Positions 43,371 through 51,578 are shown, counted from the stretch's first letter. The stretch: 64,000 nucleotides of DNA from Thermohalobaculum sp039815685 (GCA_039815685.1 JBCBYV010000002.1:265630-329629); one strand, 5' to 3'. The notes: generated by a model from the sequence alone, not told the origin. A program made the numbers and translations.

Positions 43371-44168
43371 TCAGTCGACCAGGGGGTCGCGCGGGTGTGG
43401 CGCTCGGGTAGCGCGCCAGCGGTGGAACTCGTCGAGGCTGGAGAAACGGCGCCAGGTCGAGCCGTCGCAAAGCTCGAAGGGTCGATACCCGATCTTGTAA
43501 TGCATCTTCGGCGAGCCTGCGACCCAGTAGCCGAGATAGACATAAGGAAGCCCCATCTCCGCCGCGATGCGCATATGGTCCATGATCATGAATGCGCCGA
43601 GGGACCGGCCCTGCTCACCAGGATCGAAGAACGAATAGACCATGCTCAGCCCGTCGGCGAGCACGTCCGAGAGACAGGCAGCCAGTAGCGGGGGCGCGTC
43701 ATCCTCGCCGGTCCGGGAGTATTCGATCACGGTCGAATTTACCGGCGTCTCGTCCACCATCGCCGCGTAGTCGAAGGCGTCCATGTCCGCCATGCCGCCA
43801 TCCGCATGACGCCGGTCAAGATAGCGGCGGAAGAGGCTGAACTGCGCCTCCGTCGCCCAGGCTTCGCAGCTTCGGACGGTAAGGTCGGCGTTGCGCTTCA
43901 GGATCCGTTTCTGCGTCTTCGTCGGCCGGAAGCCATCGACGGGGATGCGGATCGACATGCAGGCCGAGCAGCCGACGCAGGCGGGGCGGTAGATCACCGA
44001 TTGCGAGCGACGGAAACCTTTCAGCGATAGCGCGTTGTTCACGGAGATTGCGTTGGTGCCCTGAAGCGTGGTGAAGACCTTCCGCTCCTCGCGCCCGTCG
44101 AGATAGGCACAGGGCTGCGGTGCCGTAAGGTAGAACTGTGCCTTCAGCGCGCTTTCGTGATGCGACAT
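43371..44168 (-). CDS. bpt: Aspartate/glutamate leucyltransferase (Bpt)
   Basis: A 265-residue aminoacyl-tRNA-protein transferase of the N-degron pathway. The N-terminal ATE motif has CAYLDGREERKVFTTL and the cysteine cluster RPACVGCSACMSIRIPVDGF. The C-terminal domain has YSFFDPGEQGRSLGAFMIMDH and YVYLGYWVAGSPKMHYK, the typical GNAT-like core. Bpt proteins attach Leu to N-terminal Asp or Glu so that ClpS-ClpAP can degrade them. The ATG at 44168 is preferred to an upstream TTG. Confidence 0.9.
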   Translation of the reverse strand: MSHHESALKAQFYLTAPQPCAYLDGREERKVFTTLQGTNAISVNNALSLKGFRRSQSVIYRPACVGCSACMSIRIPVDGFRPTKTQKRILKRNADLTVRSCEAWATEAQFSLFRRYLDRRHADGGMADMDAFDYAAMVDETPVNSTVIEYSRTGEDDAPPLLAACLSDVLADGLSMVYSFFDPGEQGRSLGAFMIMDHMRIAAEMGLPYVYLGYWVAGSPKMHYKIGYRPFELCDGSTWRRFSSLDEFHRWRATRAPHPRDPLVD

Positions 44169-44321
44169 TGCGGCGACCTGCTGACCCTGCGGCTCCAACC
44201 CTGTGACTGCACGATAACAGGGATTTGCGCGCTGTCACGGGCTGAGATTCCAGGCGATCACAGCTCCGAGGGTGCTCGTATGGCGTCTCGCCCCACCAAG
44301 ACGGCCTGCCCTGGCGGCTCG
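44169..44321. other. Intergenic region between the RDD and bpt genes
   Basis: About 150 bases upstream of bpt on the minus strand. It should hold the bpt promoter, but I could not place one with confidence. No repeat or dyad is evident. Confidence 0.25.
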
Positions 44322-44780
44322 TTAGTCCTCGGGCCGGTTGATCATCACGGTCTGGCAGAGCGCATCCGGGATGGTCTGGCCCCGCGGATTGATGGCGGCC
44401 CAGCCGACGCTCGCGATCAGAACGGGCGGCAGGTAGAGCGTCGCGGTGAAGGCGAGGGCGTGGATGAAGGCCGTGCTGCCATCGAGCCGGCTCCCGCGCG
44501 CATCGCGGAGCTCGATCCCCATGAGCATCATGCCGAGGGTGGCCGAGCGCTCCATCACCATCGTCGTGCGGTAGACGAGGCCGGTGACGGCGATGGCCGG
44601 GATGAGCAGGACAAAACCGATGCCGGCAGTGATCACGCCCACGACGGCGCCAATCATGATCACGCCGATGAGGAGGATCACGATTACCAGAAGATCGACG
44701 AAGAACGCCGCGACGCGGCGCGCGCGCACGCCGTGGTAGAATTGACTGTCGGAAACGGGGTCGGGGAAGCTCAGGCTCAT
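44322..44780 (-). CDS. RDD family membrane protein
   Basis: A 152-residue protein of the RDD family with three membrane segments. The signature region GVRARRVAAFFVDLLVIVILL carries the Arg and Asp residues that name the family, and YRTTMVMERSATLGMMLMGIEL is the second conserved segment. Some RDD proteins have been linked to ion or proton exchange; no specific role can be read here. It ends the minus-strand group after the lipoprotein hydrolase. Confidence 0.83.
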   Translation of the reverse strand: MSLSFPDPVSDSQFYHGVRARRVAAFFVDLLVIVILLIGVIMIGAVVGVITAGIGFVLLIPAIAVTGLVYRTTMVMERSATLGMMLMGIELRDARGSRLDGSTAFIHALAFTATLYLPPVLIASVGWAAINPRGQTIPDALCQTVMINRPED

Positions 44781-44804
44781 ATCGTTCCTAGGGGCAGATC
44801 GTCG

Positions 44805-45779
44805 TCAGCTCTTGAGACGCGTCTCGATGCGGCTGGCAGCCTCGGCCAGAAGCTCCGGCGAGGCGTGGTGCGCCATATGGCCGACATTCGGCAGCAGCGT
44901 GAGCTGTGCGTTCGGCAGGACCCGGTGGAGCGGCTCGGCCTGGCCGTCCGGCTCGATGAAGTCCGCTGTGCCGTGCACGATCTCGAAGGGCATCTCGAGC
45001 GCAGGATAGCCCTCGGCGACATCGAGCAGCACGCGGTTCACGTTCTGCAGGTCCTCCATGTTCGCATAGAGCGTCGTCTCCCGGAGAGCGAGGGCGGCAC
45101 CGACATAGGAGGCGTAGCCCGGCGGGACGGGCTGCGGGCGGAAGACGCGCTCGAGGAAACGCTCGATACCGCCATTGTCCGCGATGGATTTGAGATACTC
45201 CGTATATGCCCAGGTCAGGAGATCGGTGACGCCGAGACGTGCCATCACCCGACCAGCACCCGTGTAGGGCATGGTGACGCCGGAGACCGGAATGACGCCT
45301 GTCAGCGTCTCGGGCGCATCGAGCGCCCAGCCCATCGAGACGGCGGCACCGTAGCTGTGGCCGAGGACGATAGGCCGCTCGACGCCAAGGCCCAGCATCG
45401 CTTCGCGGATGATGCGGGCCTGCACGCGCGGATCGTCTCCGCCCTCAGCCGGTCGGGTCGAGTAGCCGAAGCCCGGGCGATCGACCGCGATCACCGGGCG
45501 TTCCTGGGCGAGCTTGGGCGCGACGGAGAAAGTGAAGTCCCGCAGGTTGCCCGACGCACCATGGATCAGCACCACCGGTGTCCGCCCGGCGCTCGCGCCG
45601 TCGAAGCCCGCGCGCCAGACATGCACCGTCTCGTTGCCCGAGGGCACCATCTCGCCCAAGGGCGGGAACGCCGCCTCCGCCTCGTCCTTGGGGTAGGGAG
45701 AGGAGCAACCGGCGGCAACGAGCGCAGCGGTGCCCGCCCCTGCCAAGAGCGCACGGCGTGTCATGATCTGACGGCTCAT
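44805..45779 (-). CDS. Alpha/beta hydrolase with lipoprotein-type signal
   Basis: A 324-residue alpha/beta hydrolase. The N-terminus has a twin arginine (MTRRALLAGAGTAALVAAGC) ending in a lipobox cysteine near residue 25, so the protein is probably TAT-exported and lipid-anchored. The oxyanion motif is VVLIHGASGNLRDF, the nucleophile elbow GHSYGAAVSMG, and the catalytic histidine probably lies in NVGHMAHHA. An aspartate in GTADFIEPDGQ completes the triad. The substrate is unknown. It lies just upstream of the RDD gene. Confidence 0.85.
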   Translation of the reverse strand: MSRQIMTRRALLAGAGTAALVAAGCSSPYPKDEAEAAFPPLGEMVPSGNETVHVWRAGFDGASAGRTPVVLIHGASGNLRDFTFSVAPKLAQERPVIAVDRPGFGYSTRPAEGGDDPRVQARIIREAMLGLGVERPIVLGHSYGAAVSMGWALDAPETLTGVIPVSGVTMPYTGAGRVMARLGVTDLLTWAYTEYLKSIADNGGIERFLERVFRPQPVPPGYASYVGAALALRETTLYANMEDLQNVNRVLLDVAEGYPALEMPFEIVHGTADFIEPDGQAEPLHRVLPNAQLTLLPNVGHMAHHASPELLAEAASRIETRLKS

Positions 45780-45871
45780 CCAATCCTCGCAACGGCCCTG
45801 TCGGATAGGTCAACACATGGGCGCGCAATGGCTGCGGACAAGACCGCGCCGCGTGAGCGGCTGTGTGCCGC

Positions 45872-46813
45872 TCAGCCCGCGGGGACCTCTGCCGTCGTGC
45901 GGCCGATCGAGGCGCGGTCGAAGGGCGTGGACTGGTAGACCTGATTGATCCAGTTGCCGAAGAGGAGGTGCGCATGGCTCCGCCACCGGTTCTCCGGCCG
46001 CCGGCTCGGGTCGTCGTCTGGATAGTAGCCCTTGGGTGCCTTGATCGGCTCGCCCCTGGCCACGTCCCGCTCATACTCGGCCGCCAGACTGTCGGTGTCG
46101 TATTCGATGTGGTTGAACATGTAGAGCGCCTGGTGCGCCTGGTCCTCGACCAGACAGACGCCCGTATCCGGGGCGCGCATCAGCACTTCGAGCCCCGCAT
46201 CGCGTGGCAGTTCCGCCTCCCGCACCTCGGTCCAGCGGCTGACCGGCACGGTGAAATCGTCCGAGAAGCCGCGGAGATAGGGCGAGGCGGGGGCGGCGTT
46301 CTGATGGCGAAAGCAGCCGAAAGCCTTCTCCGGCAGGGCGTGCTTCGCGACGCCGTGGAAGTGGTGCAGCATCGCCTGCGCGCCCCAGCAGATGGCAAAG
46401 ACGCTGTGCGCATGGGTCTGCGTCCAGTCGAAGAGCCGGATCAGCTCATCCCAGTAGTCGACCTCCTCGAACTCCAGGAGTTCGATGGGCGCGCCGGTGA
46501 TGATGACGCCGTCGAAGCGCTCGCCCTGCACCTCGCTGAAGGGGCGATAGAACGCCTCCATATGCTCGCGGCCCGTGTTCTTCGAGACATGGCCGGTCAT
46601 GCGCACGAGACTGAGCTCGATCTGCAGCGGCGTCGCCCCGATCAGCCGCGCGAACTGCGTCTCGGTCGCGATCTTGTTCGGCATGAGGTTAACGAGCGCG
46701 ATGTGCAGCGGCCGGATGTCCTGCCGTGCCGCTGCGTCCTCGGACATCACCATCACGCCTTCGCGCGACAGGACGTCGAAAGCAGGCAGGGAGCTTGGCA
46801 GCTTGATCGGCAT
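45872..46813 (-). CDS. metA: Homoserine O-acyltransferase (MetA family, acetyl-type by residue 111)
   Basis: A 313-residue MetA enzyme that acylates homoserine in methionine synthesis. It begins MPIKLPSSLPAFDVL and has IALVNLMPNKIATETQ. The catalytic cysteine is Cys142 (ICWGAQAM), with His235 and Glu237 in MFNHIEYD, numbered exactly as in the E. coli enzyme. Residue 111 is Glu (GAPIELLEF); in this family Glu111 goes with acetyl-CoA use and Gly111 with succinyl-CoA use. The ATG at 46813 matches the usual N-terminus. It is divergent from a peroxiredoxin-like gene. Confidence 0.92.
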   Translation of the reverse strand: MPIKLPSSLPAFDVLSREGVMVMSEDAAARQDIRPLHIALVNLMPNKIATETQFARLIGATPLQIELSLVRMTGHVSKNTGREHMEAFYRPFSEVQGERFDGVIITGAPIELLEFEEVDYWDELIRLFDWTQTHAHSVFAICWGAQAMLHHFHGVAKHALPEKAFGCFRHQNAAPASPYLRGFSDDFTVPVSRWTEVREAELPRDAGLEVLMRAPDTGVCLVEDQAHQALYMFNHIEYDTDSLAAEYERDVARGEPIKAPKGYYPDDDPSRRPENRWRSHAHLLFGNWINQVYQSTPFDRASIGRTTAEVPAG

Positions 46814-46994
46814 CGTGGCCTCCGCGGCATCTGGGACTGCGGAGATACGGCTGAGCCGCCGGTGGGGCAAGCGTTGCCGTCCGTCGGCATGGGGCCTCGC
46901 GCCTCGGAAGGAGGTCACGGCCCCGTGATCGCGCTGGTGCGGCGCAGCATCGCAGGGCTATCTGCTTCGTGAACCAGCCCAACGGAGGAAACCC
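46814..46994. other. Divergent region between metA and the peroxiredoxin-like gene
   Basis: About 180 bases that must serve both genes. On the minus strand it contains a GATCACGGGGCCGTGACC inverted repeat and further GC-rich arms that could fold in the metA leader. The known SAM-II consensus is not visible. AACGGAGGAAA precedes the plus-strand gene. Confidence 0.3.
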
Positions 46995-47522
46995 ATGCTT
47001 CAGCCCCGCACCAAGGCCCCCGCCCTTAGCGTCCCGCTCGTCGGTGGCGGCACCTACACCCTCGGCGCTGAGAAGCCCGGCACGTTCGATGTAGTCATCT
47101 TCTATCGCGGCAAGCACTGCCCGCTCTGCAACAAGTACCTCAACGAGGTGCAGGGGGAGCTGGAGACGGCGGCCGGTCAGGGCATCAACGTCGTCGCCGT
47201 CTCGATGGATACGGAGGAGCGCGCGACCGCAGCGGTCGCGGAGTGGGGCGTCGGAAAGCTCCGCGTAGGCTATGGCATGAGCGAGGCGACGGCACGGGAG
47301 TGGAGCCTCTACATCTCGTCACGGCGCCCCGGGAGCCAGGAGCCAGCGGTCTTCTCCGAACCCGGTCTGATGGTCGTCGACCCCGAAGGCACACTCTTCT
47401 TCGTCCAGGTGCAGAGCGCGCCCTTCACGCGCCCGAACTTCGCCGCGCTGTTGGGTGGGCTGAAGTTCGTGACGGAGAACAACTATCCCGCGCGGGGCGA
47501 TCTCACGGCAAAGGCGGCCTGA
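46995..47522 (+). CDS. Peroxiredoxin-like (AhpC/TSA) protein
   Basis: A 175-residue thioredoxin-fold protein. The active-site region IFYRGKHCPLCNKYLNEVQ contains a CxxC pair where typical peroxiredoxins have a single peroxidatic Cys after a PxxxT motif, and INVVAVSMDTEERA follows. The C-terminal EPGLMVVDPEGTLFFVQVQSAPF is common in the AhpC/TSA-like group of unknown function. It may be a thiol oxidoreductase instead of a true peroxidase. GGAGGAAA precedes the ATG. Confidence 0.82.
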   Translation: MLQPRTKAPALSVPLVGGGTYTLGAEKPGTFDVVIFYRGKHCPLCNKYLNEVQGELETAAGQGINVVAVSMDTEERATAAVAEWGVGKLRVGYGMSEATAREWSLYISSRRPGSQEPAVFSEPGLMVVDPEGTLFFVQVQSAPFTRPNFAALLGGLKFVTENNYPARGDLTAKAA

Positions 47523-47528
47523 GCCGGA

Positions 47529-48569
47529 TCAGAGCGTGGCGCCGGCGATCTCGATCAGAACCTCCGGCCCATAGCCGCGGATCTCCCGCGTGCCCGCAGG
47601 TTTCAGCATGAACTCCTGCACCAGATCCTCGCGCATCGAGCCATGGGCGAGGATCTGCATGGGCTCGGCAAGCGTCTGGAGGCGCGAGGCCATGTTCACC
47701 GCTGGGCCGAAGACGTCGTACACATAGCGCTGTAGGCCGACGACGGAGCCGACGGCCGCACCAGTCGCCAACCCTACCCGGGCCCGCCACTGGTGTTGGT
47801 GGCTCATGTTCCGCCGCTCGATGTATTTCAGGTACCGCGTCGCACAGCGGGCGATGCAGCGCGCGTGGTCGGGGTTAGAGGCGGGCATGCCCGAGACGGC
47901 GAGATACGCGTCCCCGATCGTCTTGATTCGCTCACAGCCGAACTGCTCCGTGATCCGGTCGAAGGCGGTGAAGATGTCGTTGAGCTCGCCCAGCGTCACG
48001 GTCGGATCGTTATCCGCTGCGAACTTGGTGAAGCCCACGAAGTCGAGGAAGACGACCGAGACCTCCGGGTAGTGCTGCGGTGTGACGACCCCGTAGGTCT
48101 TGAACTCGTCATAGGCGTCGCGCGGCATGATGTTTAGGAGGAGGCGCTCCGCCCGGTCCTTTTCCCGCTCGATCTCTCGCGTGTTCCGCTCCACCATCTT
48201 GGCGTAGCTATCGATCATCGCCTCGAGCTCGCGGATCCGGGTGACGTTGGCGGCTTCGATCACCAGGAGCCGCCCCTCCTCGGCCGCTGCGGCCCAGACC
48301 GTGATGTCGATGTTGAGACGGCGGCGCTTGCGCTTCACGCCGACCTCCGCGTGGTAGGGAACCCAATCGGCGACCGAGGCGCGCATCGCCTCGATATCGA
48401 GTTCCGGCAGCCGGTGGGCTAGAGTGGCGCCTTCCGCACCCTCGGGAGCCGGAAACCACTCACCGAAGGCCGGATTGTCGAACACGACCTCGAGCGTCTC
48501 GGTGCGCACCACGGCAACGCCCACGCCCACGTTGGCGAGCAGGCGGTCCCTGATGGCGTCGACGCTCAT
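47529..48569 (-). CDS. PAS-linked class III adenylyl cyclase
   Basis: A 346-residue soluble signalling protein. A PAS-like domain covers about residues 10-110 (VAVVRTETLEVVFDNPAFGEWF), a coiled-coil linker about 112-147, and the cyclase homology domain about 165-330. Metal-binding Asp176 (FLDFVGF) and Asp220 (IGDAYLAV) are present. Lys216 and Asp285 are the pair that selects ATP over GTP, and Asn292 and Arg296 (VNMASRLQ) are the transition-state residues, so cAMP production is predicted. Its ATG overlaps the stop of a truncated haemoglobin gene as ATGA. It is convergent with the peroxiredoxin-like gene. Confidence 0.88.
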   Translation of the reverse strand: MSVDAIRDRLLANVGVGVAVVRTETLEVVFDNPAFGEWFPAPEGAEGATLAHRLPELDIEAMRASVADWVPYHAEVGVKRKRRRLNIDITVWAAAAEEGRLLVIEAANVTRIRELEAMIDSYAKMVERNTREIEREKDRAERLLLNIMPRDAYDEFKTYGVVTPQHYPEVSVVFLDFVGFTKFAADNDPTVTLGELNDIFTAFDRITEQFGCERIKTIGDAYLAVSGMPASNPDHARCIARCATRYLKYIERRNMSHQHQWRARVGLATGAAVGSVVGLQRYVYDVFGPAVNMASRLQTLAEPMQILAHGSMREDLVQEFMLKPAGTREIRGYGPEVLIEIAGATL

Positions 48570-48937
48570 TCAGCGGCGCCGGCCGGGGGCAGGATGTTGC
48601 GCCGATGGCCCTCGACGATATCGATGACGGTTGCGACGTCCGGCTCGGCGAAGCCGTGCTCCTCGAGCGTCTCGCGCAGGAGCATCGCCATCTCGGCGAA
48701 CTCCTCCTCCGTCAGCCGCAGCGGATGATGGACTTGCCGAAGATGTTCCGGGGAGGAGGACGCTGGGCCGCCAAGAAGCGAGGCGAGGAACTTCGTCTGA
48801 TGGTCGATCAGCCGATCCATCCGGACGTTCTCGAACCGGTCGCCGATGACGTCGCTGTCCAGAACCTTCTCGTAGAAGGCCAGCACCGCGCGATTGATCG
48901 AGGCAAAGCCACCATACTTTTCGTAGATCGACGCCAT
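48566..48937 (-). CDS. Group I truncated haemoglobin
   Basis: A 123-residue globin. It begins MASIYEKYGGFASINRAV. Tyr22 fits position B10, Gln47 position E11 (DHQTKFLASLLGGP) and His70 the proximal F8 ligand (RQVHHPLRL), so the haem pocket resembles TrHbN-type proteins that bind oxygen tightly and can react with nitric oxide. The GG turns of the two-on-two fold are seen at residues 9-10 and 56-57. GGAGG lies five bases before the ATG at 48937; a GTG at 48949 is less likely. The stop codon overlaps the cyclase start, so the two proteins are made together. Confidence 0.87.
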   Translation of the reverse strand: MASIYEKYGGFASINRAVLAFYEKVLDSDVIGDRFENVRMDRLIDHQTKFLASLLGGPASSSPEHLRQVHHPLRLTEEEFAEMAMLLRETLEEHGFAEPDVATVIDIVEGHRRNILPPAGAAE

Positions 48938-48980
48938 GCAAGCCTCCACTCATCTGGAAGAGTAGCGAGAGGAAACCTGA

Positions 48981-49883
48981 TCAGCCAGCGGCTTTTGCAG
49001 GCATTGGCGCGCTGCGCCGCCGGATCGCCTCGGCGATCAGCGCATCGAAATCCTCGGCTGAGCGGAGCGTTGCGACTTCGGCCGCATCCACCGTCACCCC
49101 CCAATGCTCTCCGATGGCGTCGTAGCGCGGCACGCGCTGGTTCAGGAGCGTGCGGAAGCCATGGGCGATGAAGCTGTCCGGATCGACCCGTTGGTCCGCT
49201 CTCTCCGCCGTGAAGCCGTGTGCTTCTCGGAACGCGGTCCAGAGCTCGAGGAGTAGCGGTTCCGGGTAGTACATCGGTTTCGGCGCGCGCTCGAACCGGC
49301 GGCAGAGCTCCTCCTCGAGCGCTTCGTTCCCGCGGATCTGCACGATCAGCGTCTCTGCGGCGAGGGCCGTGAGCACCGGATCATCCGGGTCGGTCGGATC
49401 GACGACCTCGCAGATCGATCCGCCCGTATCGGCCAGGAAGTGTGCGTAGCCGTAGATCGCATCCGCCTTCCCCCGGAAGGACGGCGTGTCGAGAAGCGCC
49501 GCGATCTCGGCCTCCCGATGCTGGCGCTGGCGCTTGAGGTATTCGGCGAACGGGATGCCGCCTTTCGCCGGATCGCCCGGTTTGCCGAGATAGGTGCTGA
49601 GGGGGGCGAGGTTCTCGAAGGTGATGTTGGAGGCAATGTAGATGCTGTCCGACTTCAGAAGCTCCGCCAGGAACGGTACCTTCATCGCCTGGCGCTTCAC
49701 ATTGTCGGTGATGTGCTCGCCCATGTAGCGGGTGCCGATGCGGTAATCGACGCTGTAATGGAACCAGTCCCCGCTCTCGCGCAGCATCGCGGCCGTACAG
49801 GTTTTGCCGAGACCGGACATGCCAACAAGCGCCACGGCCTTGCGTGGTGCGTCGAGATAGGCGTCGGGAGTGGCGTAGATCAT
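48981..49883 (-). CDS. P-loop ATPase of unknown function
   Basis: A 300-residue protein with Walker A in VALVGMSGLGKTCTAAML near residues 17-34. A following segment SGDWFHYSVDYRIGTRYMGEHI and a long helical middle part (AEYLKRQRQHREAEIAALL) suggest a kinase-like or nucleotide-switch fold, with ICEVVDPTDPDDPV and LIVQIRGNEALEEELCRRF later. I know it only as an uncharacterised alphaproteobacterial ATPase. It ends 43 bases before the truncated haemoglobin gene on the same strand, so the three may form one transcript. Confidence 0.75.
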   Translation of the reverse strand: MIYATPDAYLDAPRKAVALVGMSGLGKTCTAAMLRESGDWFHYSVDYRIGTRYMGEHITDNVKRQAMKVPFLAELLKSDSIYIASNITFENLAPLSTYLGKPGDPAKGGIPFAEYLKRQRQHREAEIAALLDTPSFRGKADAIYGYAHFLADTGGSICEVVDPTDPDDPVLTALAAETLIVQIRGNEALEEELCRRFERAPKPMYYPEPLLLELWTAFREAHGFTAERADQRVDPDSFIAHGFRTLLNQRVPRYDAIGEHWGVTVDAAEVATLRSAEDFDALIAEAIRRRSAPMPAKAAG

Positions 49884-49968
49884 GGCGGCGCGCGTCCTCG
49901 CTGGCTACCGCTGCGTAGCCGAGCGGATGAGGGTTGCCAAGCATCGCACGGCCCGGCGATAGGAGCGC

Positions 49969-50466
49969 GTGCTGAAACGACCTTCGCATATCGCCATTCT
50001 GGTCATTGGCGTCGCCTTGAACGGCGCTCCCAAGGCGGAAGTGCCCGAGATCGCACCCTATACGATCGTCAACGGCCGCTCGATCCCGCAGAGCCTGACC
50101 GGCGCGCGGGGGAACGCGGCCGAGGGACTACGGCTCTACCTCGACCATGTCCGCTCAGGTTGTCAGGCGTGCCATGGCATCCCCGATGCGCCCGGCACGC
50201 GCGGGCATCCGGGCCGGGGTGGCGCGGCACCGCCCGCGGAGGGCGTCCCCGGGCTCGACCGTGTGGGCGCCCGGCTCTCTCCCGGCGCTATCCGGCTCTG
50301 GCTCGTGCTGCCCGATCTTCTCGGGCAACCGGGCGCGATGCCGTCGGTCTACGCGGCTGGCCAGCGCACGGACCCGGCCGACCCGCTCCATGGCGGACCG
50401 CGGCTCACCGCGCAGCAAGTCGAGGATCTCGTCGCCTGGCTCTCGGGCCTCACGGGCTTTGAATGA
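49969..50466 (+). CDS. SoxX-like c-type cytochrome
   Basis: A 165-residue monohaem cytochrome. The haem-binding CQACH is at residues 65-69 and a likely axial Met124 lies in GAMPSVYAAG. The order of RGNAAEGLRLYLD, GVPGLDRVGARLS and a final LTAQQVEDLVAWLSGL matches SoxX, the small subunit of the SoxAX thiosulfate-oxidising cytochrome. A weak signal peptide covers about residues 1-22. The start is GTG 49969 after AGGAGC. No soxA or other sox gene is in the window, so the partner is unknown. Confidence 0.77.
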   Translation: MLKRPSHIAILVIGVALNGAPKAEVPEIAPYTIVNGRSIPQSLTGARGNAAEGLRLYLDHVRSGCQACHGIPDAPGTRGHPGRGGAAPPAEGVPGLDRVGARLSPGAIRLWLVLPDLLGQPGAMPSVYAAGQRTDPADPLHGGPRLTAQQVEDLVAWLSGLTGFE

Positions 50467-50598
50467 GGGCCTGATTGTTTCGCCCGTCCCACGGAAACGT
50501 GTGTGGTGTCGTCATACGAAACTCAGACTCAGGGTTTAAGCCAACTCTCTCATCGCGTACGTGAAAGAGCCGGACAACGAAGTGGCACGAGGGGCAGC

Positions 50599-51348
50599 GT
50601 GGAGATCGGCATCGTAACGGCGTTTCTGGGCGGGCTCATCAGCTTCCTCAGCCCTTGCGTGCTGCCGCTGGCGCCGCCCTATCTGGCGTATCTCGGCGGC
50701 ACGACGCTCGACCAGATTGCGCCGGAGCGGGAGGACCGCGACAGCGCGGAGGACCGCGCGCTCCGCCGTCGCGTCTTTCTCTGCGCCTGTGCCTTCGTCC
50801 TCGGTCTCGGCACCGTCTTCGTGCTCCTTGGCATGGGCGCCTCCGCGCTCGGTCAGACCATGCTGCGCTACAAGGACACGCTGGCGCAGGTGTCTGGCGG
50901 CGTGATCATGCTGCTTGGCCTGCACTTTCTCGGCATCCTCCGCCTGCCGTTCCTCGGCCGTGAAGCGCGGTTCGAGGGTCCGGCCAAGGCGGGCAATCTC
51001 GGCACGAGCTACGTGATCGGCGTGGCCTTCGCTTTCGGCTGGACGCCTTGCATCGGTCCGATCCTCGCCTCGATCCTGACCCTTGCAGCCCAGCAGGAGA
51101 CGCTGACGGCCGGCACCGCGCTGCTCGCGGTCTATGCGGCGGGGCTTGGGCTGCCCTTCATTGTCGCGGCGCTCTTCATCGGGCCCTTCATGCGTTGGGC
51201 CAAAGGCTTCCGCAAACACATGGGCACGGTCGAGAAATCCATGGGCGGCCTCCTCATCGTCGTCGGCCTGATGATCATGACCGGTGAGTTCGAGCGGCTC
51301 GCCTACTGGATGCTCGAGACCTTCCCCGTGCTCGCGACGCTCGGCTAA
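50599..51348 (+). CDS. ccdA: Cytochrome c biogenesis protein CcdA
   Basis: A 249-residue thiol-transferring membrane protein with six helices. The first active cysteine lies in GLISFLSPCVLPLAPPYLAYLGG and the second in FGWTPCIGPILAS, as in the CcdA/DsbD core. It passes electrons from cytosolic thioredoxin to periplasmic apocytochrome thiols so that haem can be attached. The start is GTG 50599 after GAGGGGC; a longer frame from 50503 has no homologous extension. It follows the SoxX-like cytochrome gene by 132 bases. Confidence 0.9.
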   Translation: MEIGIVTAFLGGLISFLSPCVLPLAPPYLAYLGGTTLDQIAPEREDRDSAEDRALRRRVFLCACAFVLGLGTVFVLLGMGASALGQTMLRYKDTLAQVSGGVIMLLGLHFLGILRLPFLGREARFEGPAKAGNLGTSYVIGVAFAFGWTPCIGPILASILTLAAQQETLTAGTALLAVYAAGLGLPFIVAALFIGPFMRWAKGFRKHMGTVEKSMGGLLIVVGLMIMTGEFERLAYWMLETFPVLATLG

Positions 51349-51385
51349 GGCAGCGTCCGACCTCACAGAACCTGCCGAACGATCC

Positions 51386-51414
51386 TGTCATCCTCCGGTC
51401 TGACCGGGGATCCA
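51386..51414. repeat. Short palindromic repeat, copy 1
   Basis: TGTCATCCTCCGGTCTGACC with the following GGGGATCCA contains CCGGT-CTG-ACCGG. The GTCATCC-dyad-GGATCCA layout is a familiar dispersed intergenic repeat of alphaproteobacterial genomes. Confidence 0.55.
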
Positions 51415-51453
51415 ACACGAGAACCCAGTGGTTCGGTCGAGACACTTGATACC

Positions 51454-51481
51454 GTCGTTGCCGGACTTGATCCGGCACTCC
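51454..51481. repeat. Short palindromic repeat, copy 2
   Basis: GTCGTTGCCGGACTTGATCC and the following GGCACTCC hold the perfect stem TGCCGGA-CTTGA-TCCGGCA. It is the CCGGACTTGATCCGG version of the same repeat class, 45 bases from copy 1. Confidence 0.6.
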
Positions 51482-51578
51482 AGCTTACGGCCAGGCGCTT
51501 GGACTGCGTTGGTTTTCTGGACCGCCGCGTCGAGCCCAGAGATGATGTTGAGCGATCTCTTCCGTCTCGACCCTGCCG

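Noticed and set aside
44157..45938. Plus-strand open frame of 593 codons
   Set aside because: It runs opposite the RDD and lipoprotein hydrolase genes, both supported by motifs. Its product shows no recognisable domain.
46814..46994. SAM riboswitch in the metA leader
   Set aside because: metA leaders in alphaproteobacteria often carry SAM-II, so I looked for it. GC-rich arms are present, but the SAM-II conserved bases are not, so I do not call one.
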